Shown here in pieces: positions 44,801-57,088 of a stretch of 64,000 nucleotides of DNA. The notes under the pieces were generated by a model, which made no database searches, was not told where the DNA came from, and worked only from the letters and a program-made list of their open reading frames with translations. This DNA is from Trichoplax adhaerens (lineage: Eukaryota > Placozoa > Uniplacotomia > Trichoplacea > Trichoplacidae), in contig NW_002060944.1 in NCBI RefSeq assembly GCF_000150275.1, positions 6,113,102 through 6,177,101 of the forward strand, read 5' to 3'. A program made the position numbers and the translations under genes. How positions within the stretch are numbered: the first letter of the stretch is position 1; every line of letters starts with the position of its first letter.

Positions 44801-45533
44801 ATTTTAAGTCATTTCACTTTGCAATTACCCCTCTAGTTAGATTAGCTTAAATTATAACATAAGAAGTTTTTATTGCAGATATGTGCAATTACTAAGCACA
44901 TCCGTCATAACTTAACCTTAAATTCTATATCTAGAAATGGTAGTCATGATATTAGTCTACAATTGCAATTCTACTGTAACATTTAAATTACATGTCCAAT
45001 TTTAGTCATGTAGTAAAGCATGTGAATACATGGGCCACATCATGGAGAAAGAGCAAGCCTACAAAGATGCATCGGATTACTATGAATTTGCTTGGAAATT
45101 TACAAATCAATCTAACCCAGCTATAGGTAATTTTTATACAAAATGGTATTAATTTGGTAATAGTTTCAAAATTTTATAAATTCACAATTAAATAAGAACT
45201 TTAAATTGAAATATAAAGATTTTAAAGTAACGGCAAAGTATTAACTCTAAATTAAAAGGAATGACTCTATACTGATCTTTGCCATTATGCGTATGACTGC
45301 AGGTTTTAAGTTAGCATTTAATTATTTGAAAGCTAAACGATTTGTTGATGCCATCAATATTTGCCACAAGGTAATTGAAGATAAAATCTGCGTATTCATA
45401 TTATAATATTAGTTTTAGGTTAATTTTATTTAAACTTGAATGTTTTTCTTTCTAGGTTTTGGCTGATAACCCAGAATACCCTAAAATAAAAAAGGAAATC
45501 TTGGATAAAGCTCGAAATAACCTTCGAACTTGA
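35851..45533 (+). CDS. TTC21B: TTC21B / IFT139, intraflagellar transport complex A subunit
   Basis: TPR-repeat subunit of IFT-A, needed for retrograde transport in cilia. Forty-two exons, 3948 bases, 1315 residues; human is 1316. The ATG exon encodes MASGDTYTL and splices in phase 0 to [15 protein letters not shown]. Landmarks: NKARDAREYID-type repeats ([18 protein letters not shown]), LEMRQ-region [101 protein letters not shown]. Exons: 35851-35877, 36143-36272, 36373-36483, 36597-36661, 36732-36833, 36949-37040, 37155-37251, 37366-37466, 37552-37735, 37830-37922, 38005-38104, 38186-38283, 38367-38474, 38572-38664, 38759-38888, 39063-39148, 39305-39376, 39505-39625, 39932-40032, 40143-40207, 40363-40452, 40596-40679, 40781-40853, 41136-41246, 41382-41434, 41577-41792, 41870-41935, 42137-42350, 42446-42527, 42678-42760, 43001-43068, 43143-43205, 43304-43365, 43458-43488, 43562-43613, 44064-44195, 44333-44446, 44526-44579, 44705-44761, 45006-45126, 45303-45370, 45456-45533. 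All phases agree; the smallest internal exon is 31 bases. An AATAAA follows at about 45803. Co-orthology with TTC21A is possible. Confidence 0.97.
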
Positions 45534-46646
45534 TTTAAATAACATTATGTTAGTAATTGTAATCAATTATCGGTTTGATTTAAATCTGTAATATGAATTA
45601 ATATATATAGGTCGTCTCTTAAACAATCTGCTGCATAAGCAGATCGTAATACACGTCTTCACTGTATCTAAGTTACAAGAATATTACCTAATAGGTATCA
45701 ATTCTCTTATAATTAAAGTCTCTTTATTCATTCATATTTAAATTTTTGCACATCGGACAATCGGTTTGTTTTTAGAAATTGACTTCATATCTTCTTATAT
45801 GCAATAAATAAATCTCCAAAGGACATACAGGAAATTCTGATCAATTGTAAAGACTTTGATATAGCTGATACAACCATCAATCCGGCTAATAGTATGTTAA
45901 AAAGGACTAGGATTGATTATACAATTATTCATCGTGCGTTTGGTAACTAATATTCCCTATAGAGTACTATAGAAAACCTTTCCTTGCCATTCTGGCTATT
46001 TTAAAATTTCCGAAACAACTTAATGACTAAGTAATTTCAATGTAAAGGTTATAGTAATAGTGGCAGTCGATAAAGTATACATCTAGCATCGTCTATGCTT
46101 TCCGAATTATCCGTGAATGATGGTCTCTTAAATCTGCTTCTAGTGTAAAATAACTGTAAGGTTTTCCATGAAGATTACAGCTCAAGTATTTTATAGTTAT
46201 TACTAAGAAATGAACTAATAAATTACTGCCGAAAAGAATTTTAGTACATTGTAACATGCAATCTAGTAAAGCCAAATAGTGATCATTTTTTTATTACAGT
46301 TATACTTTATTTCAGGCTAGTTTTATCAGAACTAGCTAGCAATTAAATAGGGGCTTACAGCTATGTTACGGGATCAATTTTTATAGCAGCTACTTTATCG
46401 AGATCTAAAATCTATATTTAATAGCATAAGAGGACTCCTTCTAAGTTATCAACTTTAATTAAGTCTGCTAATAGATGATAACTTGACTTGTTTTAATAAA
46501 ATGATCCGCTATTATTATCTTATGTCGTTCGTCTATAACTACCGTACCAAATACTGTATACGTCGCAAACTCTTAGCTGTAGAATGGATATAAATCTAAG
46601 GTTATTACTTTAATAATAATACTACAAGTGACTACAGATAATTAAT
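45534..46646. other. Spacer between convergent TTC21B and the mesothelin-like gene
   Basis: AT-rich 3' flank of two convergent genes. TTC21B polyadenylation signal candidate at about 45803. The ORF at 46093-46275 shows no support. Confidence 0.55.
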
Positions 46647-49600
46647 CTACATAGCTAAAATAGTTAGGAAAAGAGTAAAGATAAAAGCGACAAAGTTGAA
46701 TGTGGTTCCAACGGTGCCTGGTTGTATATAAAAATAATAAAATAGAATTAGAACAATAATTTAGACAATTTCTTCATTTTAAACTGTACTTTCTGCTTAT
46801 GAGGATTGTCTTTAAGAAAATATTAACACATTTCAAAGTTATGCTTGACTGAAGTTAAATCCTATCTTATACCTGAAGTCGTAGTAGAGGTGGCCTTTGT
46901 TGTAGCTTGTGTTGGTTGTGTAACTGTGCCTGCAGCTACGGTATTATCGCCAGCAGCTTGGCCTAATGCGGTTAACTGCGGTCCACTAAGCTGAGAGCGT
47001 TGTTGCGCTGTAACAGCCAAAGCTTGGCTACTATCCATGCCTTGAATTTGGCCTGAAGTAAAAGCCTAAACGGTACATTATGGCCAAAAGTTTAGCTTAG
47101 CAGTTGTAGTAGAATCATGCAAGAAGTTAAAAGAAAGTTTATAACCAGGTGATATTTATATAAGCTTTGCATTATATAAAGTAGCCATAAATTATAAGAA
47201 AAAAGCGCAGTGAATTCATCTACATAAAATTAAGTTCTATGGATTATACATGAAGTTTAAAGAAAGCTCATAACAAGGCGTTGTTACATAAGCTTTGCAT
47301 TATATATAGACTAGTCATAAATTATACGAATAAAGCGTGATGAAATTTCTCTTCTATAAAATTGCAGTTTTGTAGATTATGCATGAAGTTGAAAGAAAGC
47401 TTATAGCCAGGCGTTATTATCTAAGCAATGTACCACATAGACTGGTTATAAATTACAGGAAAATACCCTAGTGAATTTCATTTACCATAAAATTATAGCT
47501 CCATGGACTTTGCATGAAGTTGAAAGAAAGCTGATAAGCAAGCGTTATTATGTAAGCTATGTATAGTGCAGACTAGTCACGAATTATAGGAATAAGGTGT
47601 ACTGAAAATCATCAATCATAAAAGCTCCATGGACTACGCACGGATCAAACTAGCAAGAAATTGCTGCGGCTGTATTCTATCCTACAGCCTTGTCATCATT
47701 TAAAGGATTTATAATTTAAGTTATTACTATAAATGTAAAGAAAGATCTTCATAGAATAACAACTTACAGCTAATTTGGCAGATGGAAATTGTGGAATAAC
47801 CATAGTCTTGATAGCTTCGATGCTACTATGGCTTAATGACTGCAATTCTGCATTAGAACAGCCAGCTATGTTTGGAAGAAATAGTAAGCCAAGGTCAATA
47901 AGTTGAAAATGACGAGTAGATGGTAGAGATACTCAATATGAAACGATAATTAATTCTAATTCAAGACAATCATAGCCATCATACCGAGAGCAATACCAGC
48001 ATCGCGTACTTGTGCTTGGCTCCATTGTGAGACGACACTGCTGTAAGATGCTTTAGCTTTTTCACACAATTTGCTTAATTGATCTAAAGCAAATTGTTGC
48101 ACTTCACCAAGTACTCTAGCACTAGCTCTGTATAAAACAATATGAATGAGATCTTGTTGTATCTGGTTCTCCAATAGGACATCTAATACTAGGTTGGAAA
48201 ATTAAAATTGATGATACATGGGGTCAGAGTAGCTTACGCGTAAGCATCGTTATTAATTTGTTGGATGTCAGTTGCTGACAAGCCTCGTGTTAGATTAGCT
48301 AAAGCAGTAAACATTTCGTCGGTCCAGCCAGAGATAGCAGCTGAGGTATGATCTTGTTGGAATTGTTTAATTAATTCGGCCAGCTAATATATATTTACAT
48401 ATGTAGATAGATAGATAGATAGGGATACATAAAGGTTAAAGTATTAATTACTTATTAGAATTAGCAGTTGTGGATATGAGAATAGATGCAAGAAATAGAC
48501 TGTACCTGAGCTGCAGAATAATTTGCATATTGGCCCAAAGGTGTTACAGCATCCAACGAAGTTAAGTTAAATTTGGCAATATCACTTGCCATAAATCCAG
48601 TATTAATAATTCCTAATGATAGAAATTGATTTGGCTGGAATGTTGATGGATCACCCCATATCTAAAAAAAGTGAAAATATATGATAATAAATAATTAAGT
48701 ATATACGAAAATGGAGGCAAAGGAGAGAACCAAGCTATGCGTTAACTAAAATATCATATAATTATATACAAGTAGTTTTACTTTTCATAGATTCTATATC
48801 GATTATCGATTATTGAAGTTATTTGATTGCATTCATGAAATAATTTAATCATAACAGAGGAAGGCATAACTAACTTGCTTTGCTTTATTAACGAGAGCTA
48901 AAATTTGATTATGAGATAACTGTGATACGCCAAGGGTATCGATCGAATTTTGGAAATCTTCAGCAGTCATGTTATTAATATCCGCAACCGTTAAGCCATT
49001 AGACAGATGATTCATAGAATTGACTTCTGAAGCTGTGATAGCGGATGCTGTCGAAATAAAAGTATGGAACAATTATTACCTTTTAGCTCAATCATTAATA
49101 TTACTATAAATAAAGAGCATTGATGATTAGGAATATTTAAAACATTCTTACTAGCACGTCTACGACGAGATGATGTAGCCGCATTATTAAGAGATTGCTT
49201 ATATAATGCTACAATTTCACGCGCTTGATCAGCTGTAAATGATTGATTTCCAATGGAATCAATGGCCCCAACAATTTGACTCTGCAAATAGCGTAGTAAA
49301 TTTATTTTAATTTACTAATCAGTGTTACAAGACTTGGATATGATATTGCTTTAGCATTACCCCGTTCAGTTTTCTTAATTGACTAGCTAGGAAACCTTTC
49401 AAGCAGGGGCCAAGATTTCTCAAATCAGTCGAGGTAAATTTGGCAATCGCGTCGTCATTATCGACATTACTGAAATCAAGAAAGGGCAGAAACTTAGATC
49501 ATGAATCACATCATTGTTACTATTTTCTTCACAGTATTTGAACAGACTTACTATAATTTTAATCGAGCAGCATTAGCAATCGCTTTGCGAATCTTCGATC

Positions 49601-52600
49601 TCATACATGGTAGATGGCATATTTTATATAAAGCATTTGAAAATGCAGTTTTGGAAATGGTGTTCACTTCTTGAGCTTCCATTCCGCATACTAGACTACC
49701 CAAATCTTCGATGTCATCATCTTCCAATGTAGCACCGTTGACTTTATTCTAAGTGATGATGAGGAAATAGTATGGTTGTAGCTAAATTGAATCTAAATTA
49801 GTCTATTGCTGAACTATTTAACTTAACGATTCGTATATCACTTTCGACTAAATATGAAGTATATGGTATAATATGCAATCCTACCTTGCAGACTAATGCA
49901 GCCAACAAAAGTTTTCTTATAGGTCCATGTGCCATACCTCTGAATTTGCCAACTTTACCCAGCGCTCTAACAGCATCGACACAATATTCTTTGGAGATAT
50001 TGCCAAGTTCTTCATGACTAACGTTAAAAATGATTGATAATAAACGTGGTTGTCAGTATTACTTTATCGATAGAAGTTACCGTTGATGTCAATGTTCGGA
50101 ATATATTGAATCAAATTGACGAAGAATTAATAATCAGTTACGATTTAATTCAGTCAAGACAGTTGCTAATGAAGATACTTGCATGCAATGGTGGTACTAA
50201 TTTAGGCAATCAAAAATGAAAGGCGCTAATGCTTGTGCCAAGATATCGAAAATAAAAACGGAAAAGGTACTATTTCGCAGTAGATGACTTTACAACAAAC
50301 TATTAAGGTTAGATTATCTGGCAGATTTAGTAGACAGAGATATTGAAAAGTAAGTAGCAATATTTACAAGAACCCTAAAAGACCTTTTTATTAGTACAAA
50401 GGAATTTTGAAAGTTAAAACTACCTTACCTAATTTGAGATATAAACTGTCCAATAGCAGCAATATCAATATCGTTGATTTGCGAGAAGTTGCGAGTAGAA
50501 GTAATTCCTAAACATGACTTATACTTCATAAAGATTTCTTTGGCCTAGATAGAACATGTGAGTTATTTTTTATTTCATAAATTTGTCAATCTTAAGATAT
50601 TTATCAGTTATCGTACATAGCTACTGATTGTAGATTACCTGTCCAGTACTCCAGCCATCAGTATTTTTGAGTTCATTAACGACTTCGATGCATCCATCTA
50701 AGGATAAATTGCGAAGTTCTTGGCGGGTCATACCAAGAGCTAAATTACCAATTTTTCTATTATAAAATGGATTAAGTAGCTTTTAGCTTGCAAAACAACT
50801 TAGTGACGGTTAAATATGATTTATATATATATTATCAAAATGAAGCGATAGACAGGAGCTAAATTACCAATTTTTCTACCGTATGAGTAAAGTGAATTAA
50901 TAAAATAACTGTAACTTGCGAAATTAGTTAGTAACGGTTAAATATGACATATATATTATCATCAAAATGAAGCGATAAACAAGAGCTAAATTACCAATTT
51001 TTCTACTATAAAGTGAATTAATAAAATAACTATAGCTTGCAAAATAAGTTAGTAACGATTAAATATGATTTATTATCAGAATGAGCAGATAGATGATGAA
51101 AGTTTGAGAATTTCGCACCTAATCGTTGCAAAATTATAGTTGTCCTGTTGGGCATTGCCTACGGCCCCAAGTTTCTTAATAACTGCTTTGCGGAATAGTT
51201 GCATAGCCTATTTGAATTTATGAGAATTGGATAGTATTAAATATAATCCAGGGATTATTACAACTAGCAGTATTAATGACCTACGGAAGGATATAATCGT
51301 CTCCCTTGTTATAATAGACATCGCAAGATTTGATTTAATTTCTAGTGTTTGCATACGTATATCAAGCGACGTGAGATGCAATTTAAATTTATGCTCACAT
51401 TTCAATATCAAAATCCCTTTTAAAGTTTAGTTATAATTTCATCATACCTGTATACTGACTATTGCTATATTTACGCTTATAGAAATAGTGTAAACTAAAC
51501 TGCAGCTTGATAGTAAAGCACTGTTTATATTGTGTTATTATACTGTATACAGTATAAAATAGGTTTACAGTACGTATATCAACAGCACAGATACGGTTAG
51601 TGTACAACTAAAGATCGATCATTAATTATAATTGACGTTCTACACATCGATTTATTCCAGTCAGAGCTACAAACTTGGGTGTAGTTATTTTTTCGATAAA
51701 AATTTAGAATAAAATATTAGGATATACGATATCTAAATGTGCAATCATGATTCCTATTTCAGTACCTGAGCACGTGTGAATGGCAATCGGATGCTGTCAT
51801 CGTCCAGGTCTGCAACAGTTAAATCATCGTATGTAATATTATTTAAGTCTTTCATACGAATAGCACGGACCAAATTACCAAGATTTCTAATGTTTGCGCG
51901 GATATTGCTAAGAGACAACTGTAAAATAGAGGAAAGGTAGATTAAATTCTGTATTATTACTTTAATCGGATTATACACTCGTCAAGGAATACTAAAATTT
52001 ATGCTTATATTGTTGCTTAGATATTTATATTTATAATATTAACGTATTATAAAGTTTTCAAACTATCGATTAATTTAGATATTATTATACGCAAAAATGC
52101 TTGAATGTAATATGCTATTTACATCTTAAAAATTATTTTACTGTTTCTAACATTCAATGACCGGAAATAACTAACGCTGTATAGGATTCTTAATTGTTAA
52201 TCTATTTAAATATAACATATAGATATTTTACTTTAATTATCAAATAATTTTTGGAATACATATAAGGATAAACTAGGCATTATCTGGTGTATTATAACAA
52301 AATCATGCTTCGTTTCGTTTATACATTCCAGAAGGAAAATCATGTACAATTTAACTTATAATTAGATTACTTTTTTAAGAATTCTCTTGCGTTGAACGCG
52401 CGACCAAGCTGCTAATTTTAGTTGACTAAGTCCACCAAGAATTGCTGTTCCATTTAGCTGTTGTAGTTCTTCTCCTTTCAAGCCTCTGATAAGATTTCCA
52501 AGCATTTTAATTTGATCCTTAGACCATGTCTTAATCTAGATATTAAGAAGTGAAAAGAAAAGGTCGTCGTTATTTTTGACTTGGATAACCTATTTTCCTA

Positions 52601-55600
52601 TAGATAGAGATTAATCCTAAAGCAAATTTTATGGTAAATTATCATTCAAAGTAATAGAAGAAAAGAATTAATAGCGATATAAATATCAATTTTATAATAA
52701 AATCTTCTAATTATGGAGAGCTCTAAACATGATTCTTGTCAACAAAGGCCTAAGGATATCATCAAGATCTCTTGCAATGTTAGTTACCAAATATTTTATA
52801 GCGACATAGACATTGATTTCTTAATTTAATCCTTCATTCATGATATTAATTTCTATATGTTGATTCGTGTCAAAAATCTAAGGATTTATCGATATCTCTC
52901 AAATTATCATTTTATAGCCATGAGACAGAAAGGATTTAATAGCGATAGAGATATTAATTCCTTATTTGAATCATTCCTTCACGATACCAATTTCTACTCG
53001 CTCATATTATAATAAAACTCAAAAATATCAATAATTTTTCACGGAGAAATTAAATAAACAAGCAATATCATAGCTTCTGTTCATTTTCCATTAAAAAGTA
53101 GTAGGAATAACTGCGGCAGAATATTGAATTTAATGTACGTAGAACTGCCGATTTATGGATATTGAACTTCTATCTATACATTTGTGCGTTCTTACCGCTC
53201 CCCATTCACTCCTTTTAGCGGCAATAATTTTCTTAACCAGTAAACGAGCCTAAAATGGTCAAATCGATAATAATTTTTAGTTAATACAATCCACAGAATT
53301 TTTGAATCAATTCTATGCCTTCTTTACACACTATATTAGACTTTGAGAATGAATGTACCTTGGCACGATCCAAGCGAATATTTTTTATGGTGCTTAAAGC
53401 ATTAGCTAACTGCGTTCCATTAAGCTGATCCAATTCTTTACGACCAAAAGCTTCCAATAAGTGGGAGGCATTTTTAAGTTGATCTGCAGTCCAAGTTTTA
53501 ACTTGACCCCAATTTTTTCGTAATCTTTTAACGATAGCGATACGCTATTGGCAGAAAAAAATAAAATAAATTCAATTTCGTATCAATTCTTATCAAAGTA
53601 ATCATCGTAAAATTTTTCTACTCAACTGAGGCACAAAATACGATAAATAGTAAAAACTGGTACCTGACCATTAGGCAATGTAGATTCACCAAATTCTTTT
53701 ATAGAACCTAAGAAAGTATCAGCGGATAGAAATACCATCGATTCTGCCGGGAGGAAAGTTCTTAAATTCTTGATACTATAACGAATCAAGTTGAGAGTAA
53801 ATTTTTTTACTTGTAGTTTAATCTTAAAAATTGATAGAATACTAGTTTAGAGAAGTATTATGAAGCAATATCAATTCAAAAATGAATTACATTGATTCAT
53901 ATAGAACATAATATATATCGTTATGTTCTAGGATGTAATATTTGAACCGGTACTCATTTTTATTTTATATTTTAGAAATATTTTTAGAGTCTGATCAACT
54001 ATGCGTAAATTCCATGCTATGAAATGGTTAGTATTCTTATTGATTTTTACCTAATTCTATGCATTTATAATTTGATAGAATGAATTAATATTATTAAAGA
54101 CTAACCTTCGCAATTGCTGCTTTGTCCACTGTCGGATAGGTCCCCAAGTTCGGTATAAGACATGTAAAACTGCATGAGCACGATGTCGATCCCATTGGTT
54201 ATCGGCAATATTCTGGATAGCAGCTGCCAACTAATATTATCCAATTCGTCATCATTAGCTCATATGATTTTCCTTATTTTAAAATGTATTACCATCCTCT
54301 TATTTTTATGATAGACTAAGAATTGATTATGATGTACAGGAAATTACGCCATGTACAGTATATGATTAAACAGTTCGGTGGATTATAATGTCATATTCTC
54401 TCAGGATATTACTCTGAATTTAATATTGGTTTGCACTCTGTCTTGATTTTTTTGATACAAAGCAACTACGGTAGTGCTTACATACTGGATAAGAACTTAT
54501 TTTATTAGAGATTCAACTGTACCACGATAAATTAAACTAGTTGGTTAGATCTCGATAAAAATCCAAGAATAGCCAAGAAAAACTTACGGCGGATGCTTGC
54601 AGTTTCTTGATGTCATGAGCTCTTAGAAGAATAAATAAACGACGAAGTCGACGTATTTGTATCGCTGTCCAGGTACTTAATTTACCCCATACTCTCTGAA
54701 GTGATAGTAAGATAGCACGACGTTGGTTTTCGCTAAATCGGTTTATTAAATAATTATAGTGGGCTAATCTATAAGTTAAATTGCAATAAACGAAGAGATT
54801 AAACATTAAATCGCTTTATGACTTTAAGATCATAGCTTATGGTACAGTCTATTTTACAAAGATTTTGGATAAACATAACATTTGATTACTTACGTCTTAT
54901 TAAAGATATCTGTTGTAAATCGTTTAATATCTCGCGGAGAAAACCCAAATAACATGCCATTAATCATGTTGACTTGAGCTAATGTCCATTTAGCGACATC
55001 ATTGCCATAGCGGCGTTTCATGGCATCAATGACGGCAGTAGCTTGCTCACGAGTTAATCGTTTACTATGATTCTACAAAGAAATGGGTAAATGTTGGGTA
55101 CAATTTTAATTGATGCTGTCAGTAAATAAATATGACCCAAAGTATCTAGCTAATATTAGTAGTAGGATATAGAGTAATTTAAATTGAATAACTAAAACTA
55201 AGTATGATAACTACTATCTATGGTCTTATTAGATTTATTTATTGGTAAATTTAAAAATATTATTTCGTAACTCAAAGGAACTAATTTGGTTAAGGTGATT
55301 TATTATGAAGGTTGATCATAGTAGCAGTTGATTGTTATAGGTAAATGTCTTACTATAATGTCGAATAGTAATAAATTATTAGCCTCTTCGTTGAAATAGA
55401 AAACTGTCTGATTTTGGTCAGAATTTTTATACCTGCTTCAATTATGCAGTGACAAATTATAATTTATTATGACCTATAATCCAGAAAATGTAATAGTTTC
55501 TGTTGGATCCTTTACTATTTTTGATCAAATAGTTTAAATCTAAAAATTTTATGGCTTCGACGATTTAGTAGCTGAAAGCTCACCATAAATTACAAGTGAC

Positions 55601-56803
55601 AAATATATAAATGATAATCGGGTATCTTGTGCTCTTTTAACTATTACGGGCTAATAACAATAATTAATTAACGATTATCGCCAGGCGTTTTTATCTTCTA
55701 TTTATTCGCTGATAAACGAACTAATTACATAATTGACAATTCAGTTTATAGCTAGGCTAAGGAATTAAGCAATCAGATTTTTCCACCTAAACTATCTAGG
55801 AGATAACTCTGAAACGCATTTATTATGAATCATTAGTTTGAAAATTCAGTCATGGAAAGCCATTGCTTAATTTCTCATTGTAAGTAATTGAAATTATTAG
55901 CTTTACTTACATTTAATTCTCTGATTGCAAACTCAAATGTTGATGTGTTTAGAGATGCTAATACGCGAACTAGAGTTCGACTTTGCGAGTTAAGCATTTT
56001 ATAGATGATAAATCGCAGTTGGACTTCATTGAGCTCGCGGATAACTTTGGCCTAGACGTAGACAAAAAAATAGAAAGAGTTATTCAATTCTGTAAGCATT
56101 GGATAATGATTCTATAGTAATTCTTATTTGATCCTCTAATGCTCGCTTAGCTAGGTTAGAATATATCAAATATTGTAAGCTAGTATCCATACAACAAGGT
56201 GAATAGAATTGCAAGCCGAAATAATTGGGGCTGTTAATCAACTATAGAAAGGTAATCAATACTTGAAATAGGGTACTAGGTTACTAGTTGTAAGGGGATA
56301 AATTATAAAGGATAAAATGGTAACAAAGCTTAGTCTACGCTTGATAATAATTGATACTAAGCAAGGATGGCTTAATTTTTGAACGGATTGATATAAGTTA
56401 TTGAAGTCAATTTTCTTACTGGGATAACATTAAAAAGTTCTGGTGGGATCTTATCAAGCTCCTGAGTTGTTATATTCTTAATAAATGTAGAATTTTGAAG
56501 TTTCCTTTTGATATCAGCTGGCAATTTCTGAAGGTATGCCAAAAGACGCCTAAAAATGAAGAATTATTCATTATCAATTTTATTCCGATGAAATTTCAAC
56601 TTTATCGTTAAAATAACCAACTTGTATGATGCTAGTATTGCTTGGTTGTTGGTTAGATTACGATTTCCAAATAGGTCTGACGATAAATCATTCCAGTTGA
56701 AACCATTTAAATCACTTGGAAGGTTAGGCAGGGTAAAATTTTTATCACGAGCGGCTGAAAAGATCAAATATCGAAAGATAAGAAGGAATGCTATCTTGAT
56801 CAT
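46647..56803 (-). CDS. Mesothelin/stereocilin/otoancorin-like GPI-anchored surface protein
   Basis: Predicted secreted, GPI-anchored helical-repeat protein. Twenty-five minus-strand exons, 3510 bases, 1169 residues, phases consistent throughout. It opens with a signal peptide (MIKIAFLLIFRYLIFSAA) and ends with a Thr/Ser-rich stretch (TKATSTTTSG) and a hydrophobic tail (FNFVAFIFTLFLTILAM), the pattern of a GPI signal. The body is leucine-rich helices with repeated W-[S/T]-x-x-Q modules, for example TWTADQLKNASHLLEAFGRK and TWSKDQIKMLGNLIRGLKGE. A segment reading IAKFNLTSLDAVTPLGQY resembles mesothelin (WNVTSLETL). Family assignment rests on this architecture and local likeness; the role, perhaps adhesion or extracellular matrix attachment, is inferred. 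Exons: 56803-56622, 56549-56420, 56051-55911, 55072-54894, 54732-54588, 54230-54106, 53775-53664, 53544-53359, 53249-53196, 52535-52371, 51918-51766, 51207-51119, 50756-50639, 50544-50429, 50017-49885, 49748-49552, 49469-49361, 49281-49152, 49047-48875, 48661-48506, 48383-48238, 48127-47985, 47931-47768, 47065-46873, 46717-46647. Confidence 0.85.
47116..47640. repeat. Intronic tandem repeat, four units of about 131 bases
   Basis: Units start near 47116, 47250, 47382 and 47512 with CATGAAGTTGAAAGAAAGC or a variant, followed by ATAACCAGGCGTTATTAT, ATAAGCTTTGCATTATA and CATAAATTATA blocks. The array fills most of the intron between exons 24 and 23 (from the C-terminal side) of the mesothelin-like gene. 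Confidence 0.85.
48399..48422. repeat. GATA/TAGA microsatellite
   Basis: Five or so tandem TAGA units lie in an intron of the mesothelin-like gene. Confidence 0.85.
50737..51080. repeat. Intronic tandem repeat that copies an exon edge
   Basis: GAGCTAAATTACCAATTTTTCTA occurs at 50737 (inside the exon that ends at 50756), 50856 and 50983, each followed by similar sequence through TAGTAACGGTTAAATATGA. On the minus strand each unit carries the splice acceptor and the first codons (KIGNLA) of that exon. Confidence 0.85.
52655..53045. repeat. Degenerate intronic tandem repeat, about 130 bases per unit
   Basis: Three loose copies share ATTTAATAGCGATAGAGATATTAATT, TTCACGATACCAATTTCTA and ATATCAAGATCTCTC-like blocks. 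They lie in the intron between the exons at 53196-53249 and 52371-52535. Identity is modest and was judged by eye. Confidence 0.55.
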
Positions 56804-57088
56804 CTTAATTTTGTATTATTTAATAAACTGCTAAAAAATTAACTGTCAACAGATGAGAAGGAGTGCCATCTAGATCATCATAATTTACCGTCATTATGTA
56901 ATAAACTGCTAAAACATTGAATGTCGACAGATGAGAAGGAGTATTAGCCTGATGATCCTAATTTAGCATGATTAGTTATTTGAAATAAACTGCTAAAATA
57001 TTAAATGTTGACAGATGAGGGGTGCTGATCATCCTAATTTAGCATAATTATTTAATAAGCAGCTAAAATATCAAAAGTCGACAGATGG
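56777..57088. repeat. Tandem array spanning the signal-peptide start of the mesothelin-like gene
   Basis: Four units of about 70 to 84 bases start at 56777, 56852, 56930 and 57014, with a partial fifth at 57084. Each begins GATGAGAAGGAGTG or a variant and continues with GATCATCATAATTTA, then AATAAACTGCTAAAA and GTCGACA. The first unit contains the start codon and first codons of the mesothelin-like gene on the minus strand; the others lie upstream of it. Confidence 0.85.
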
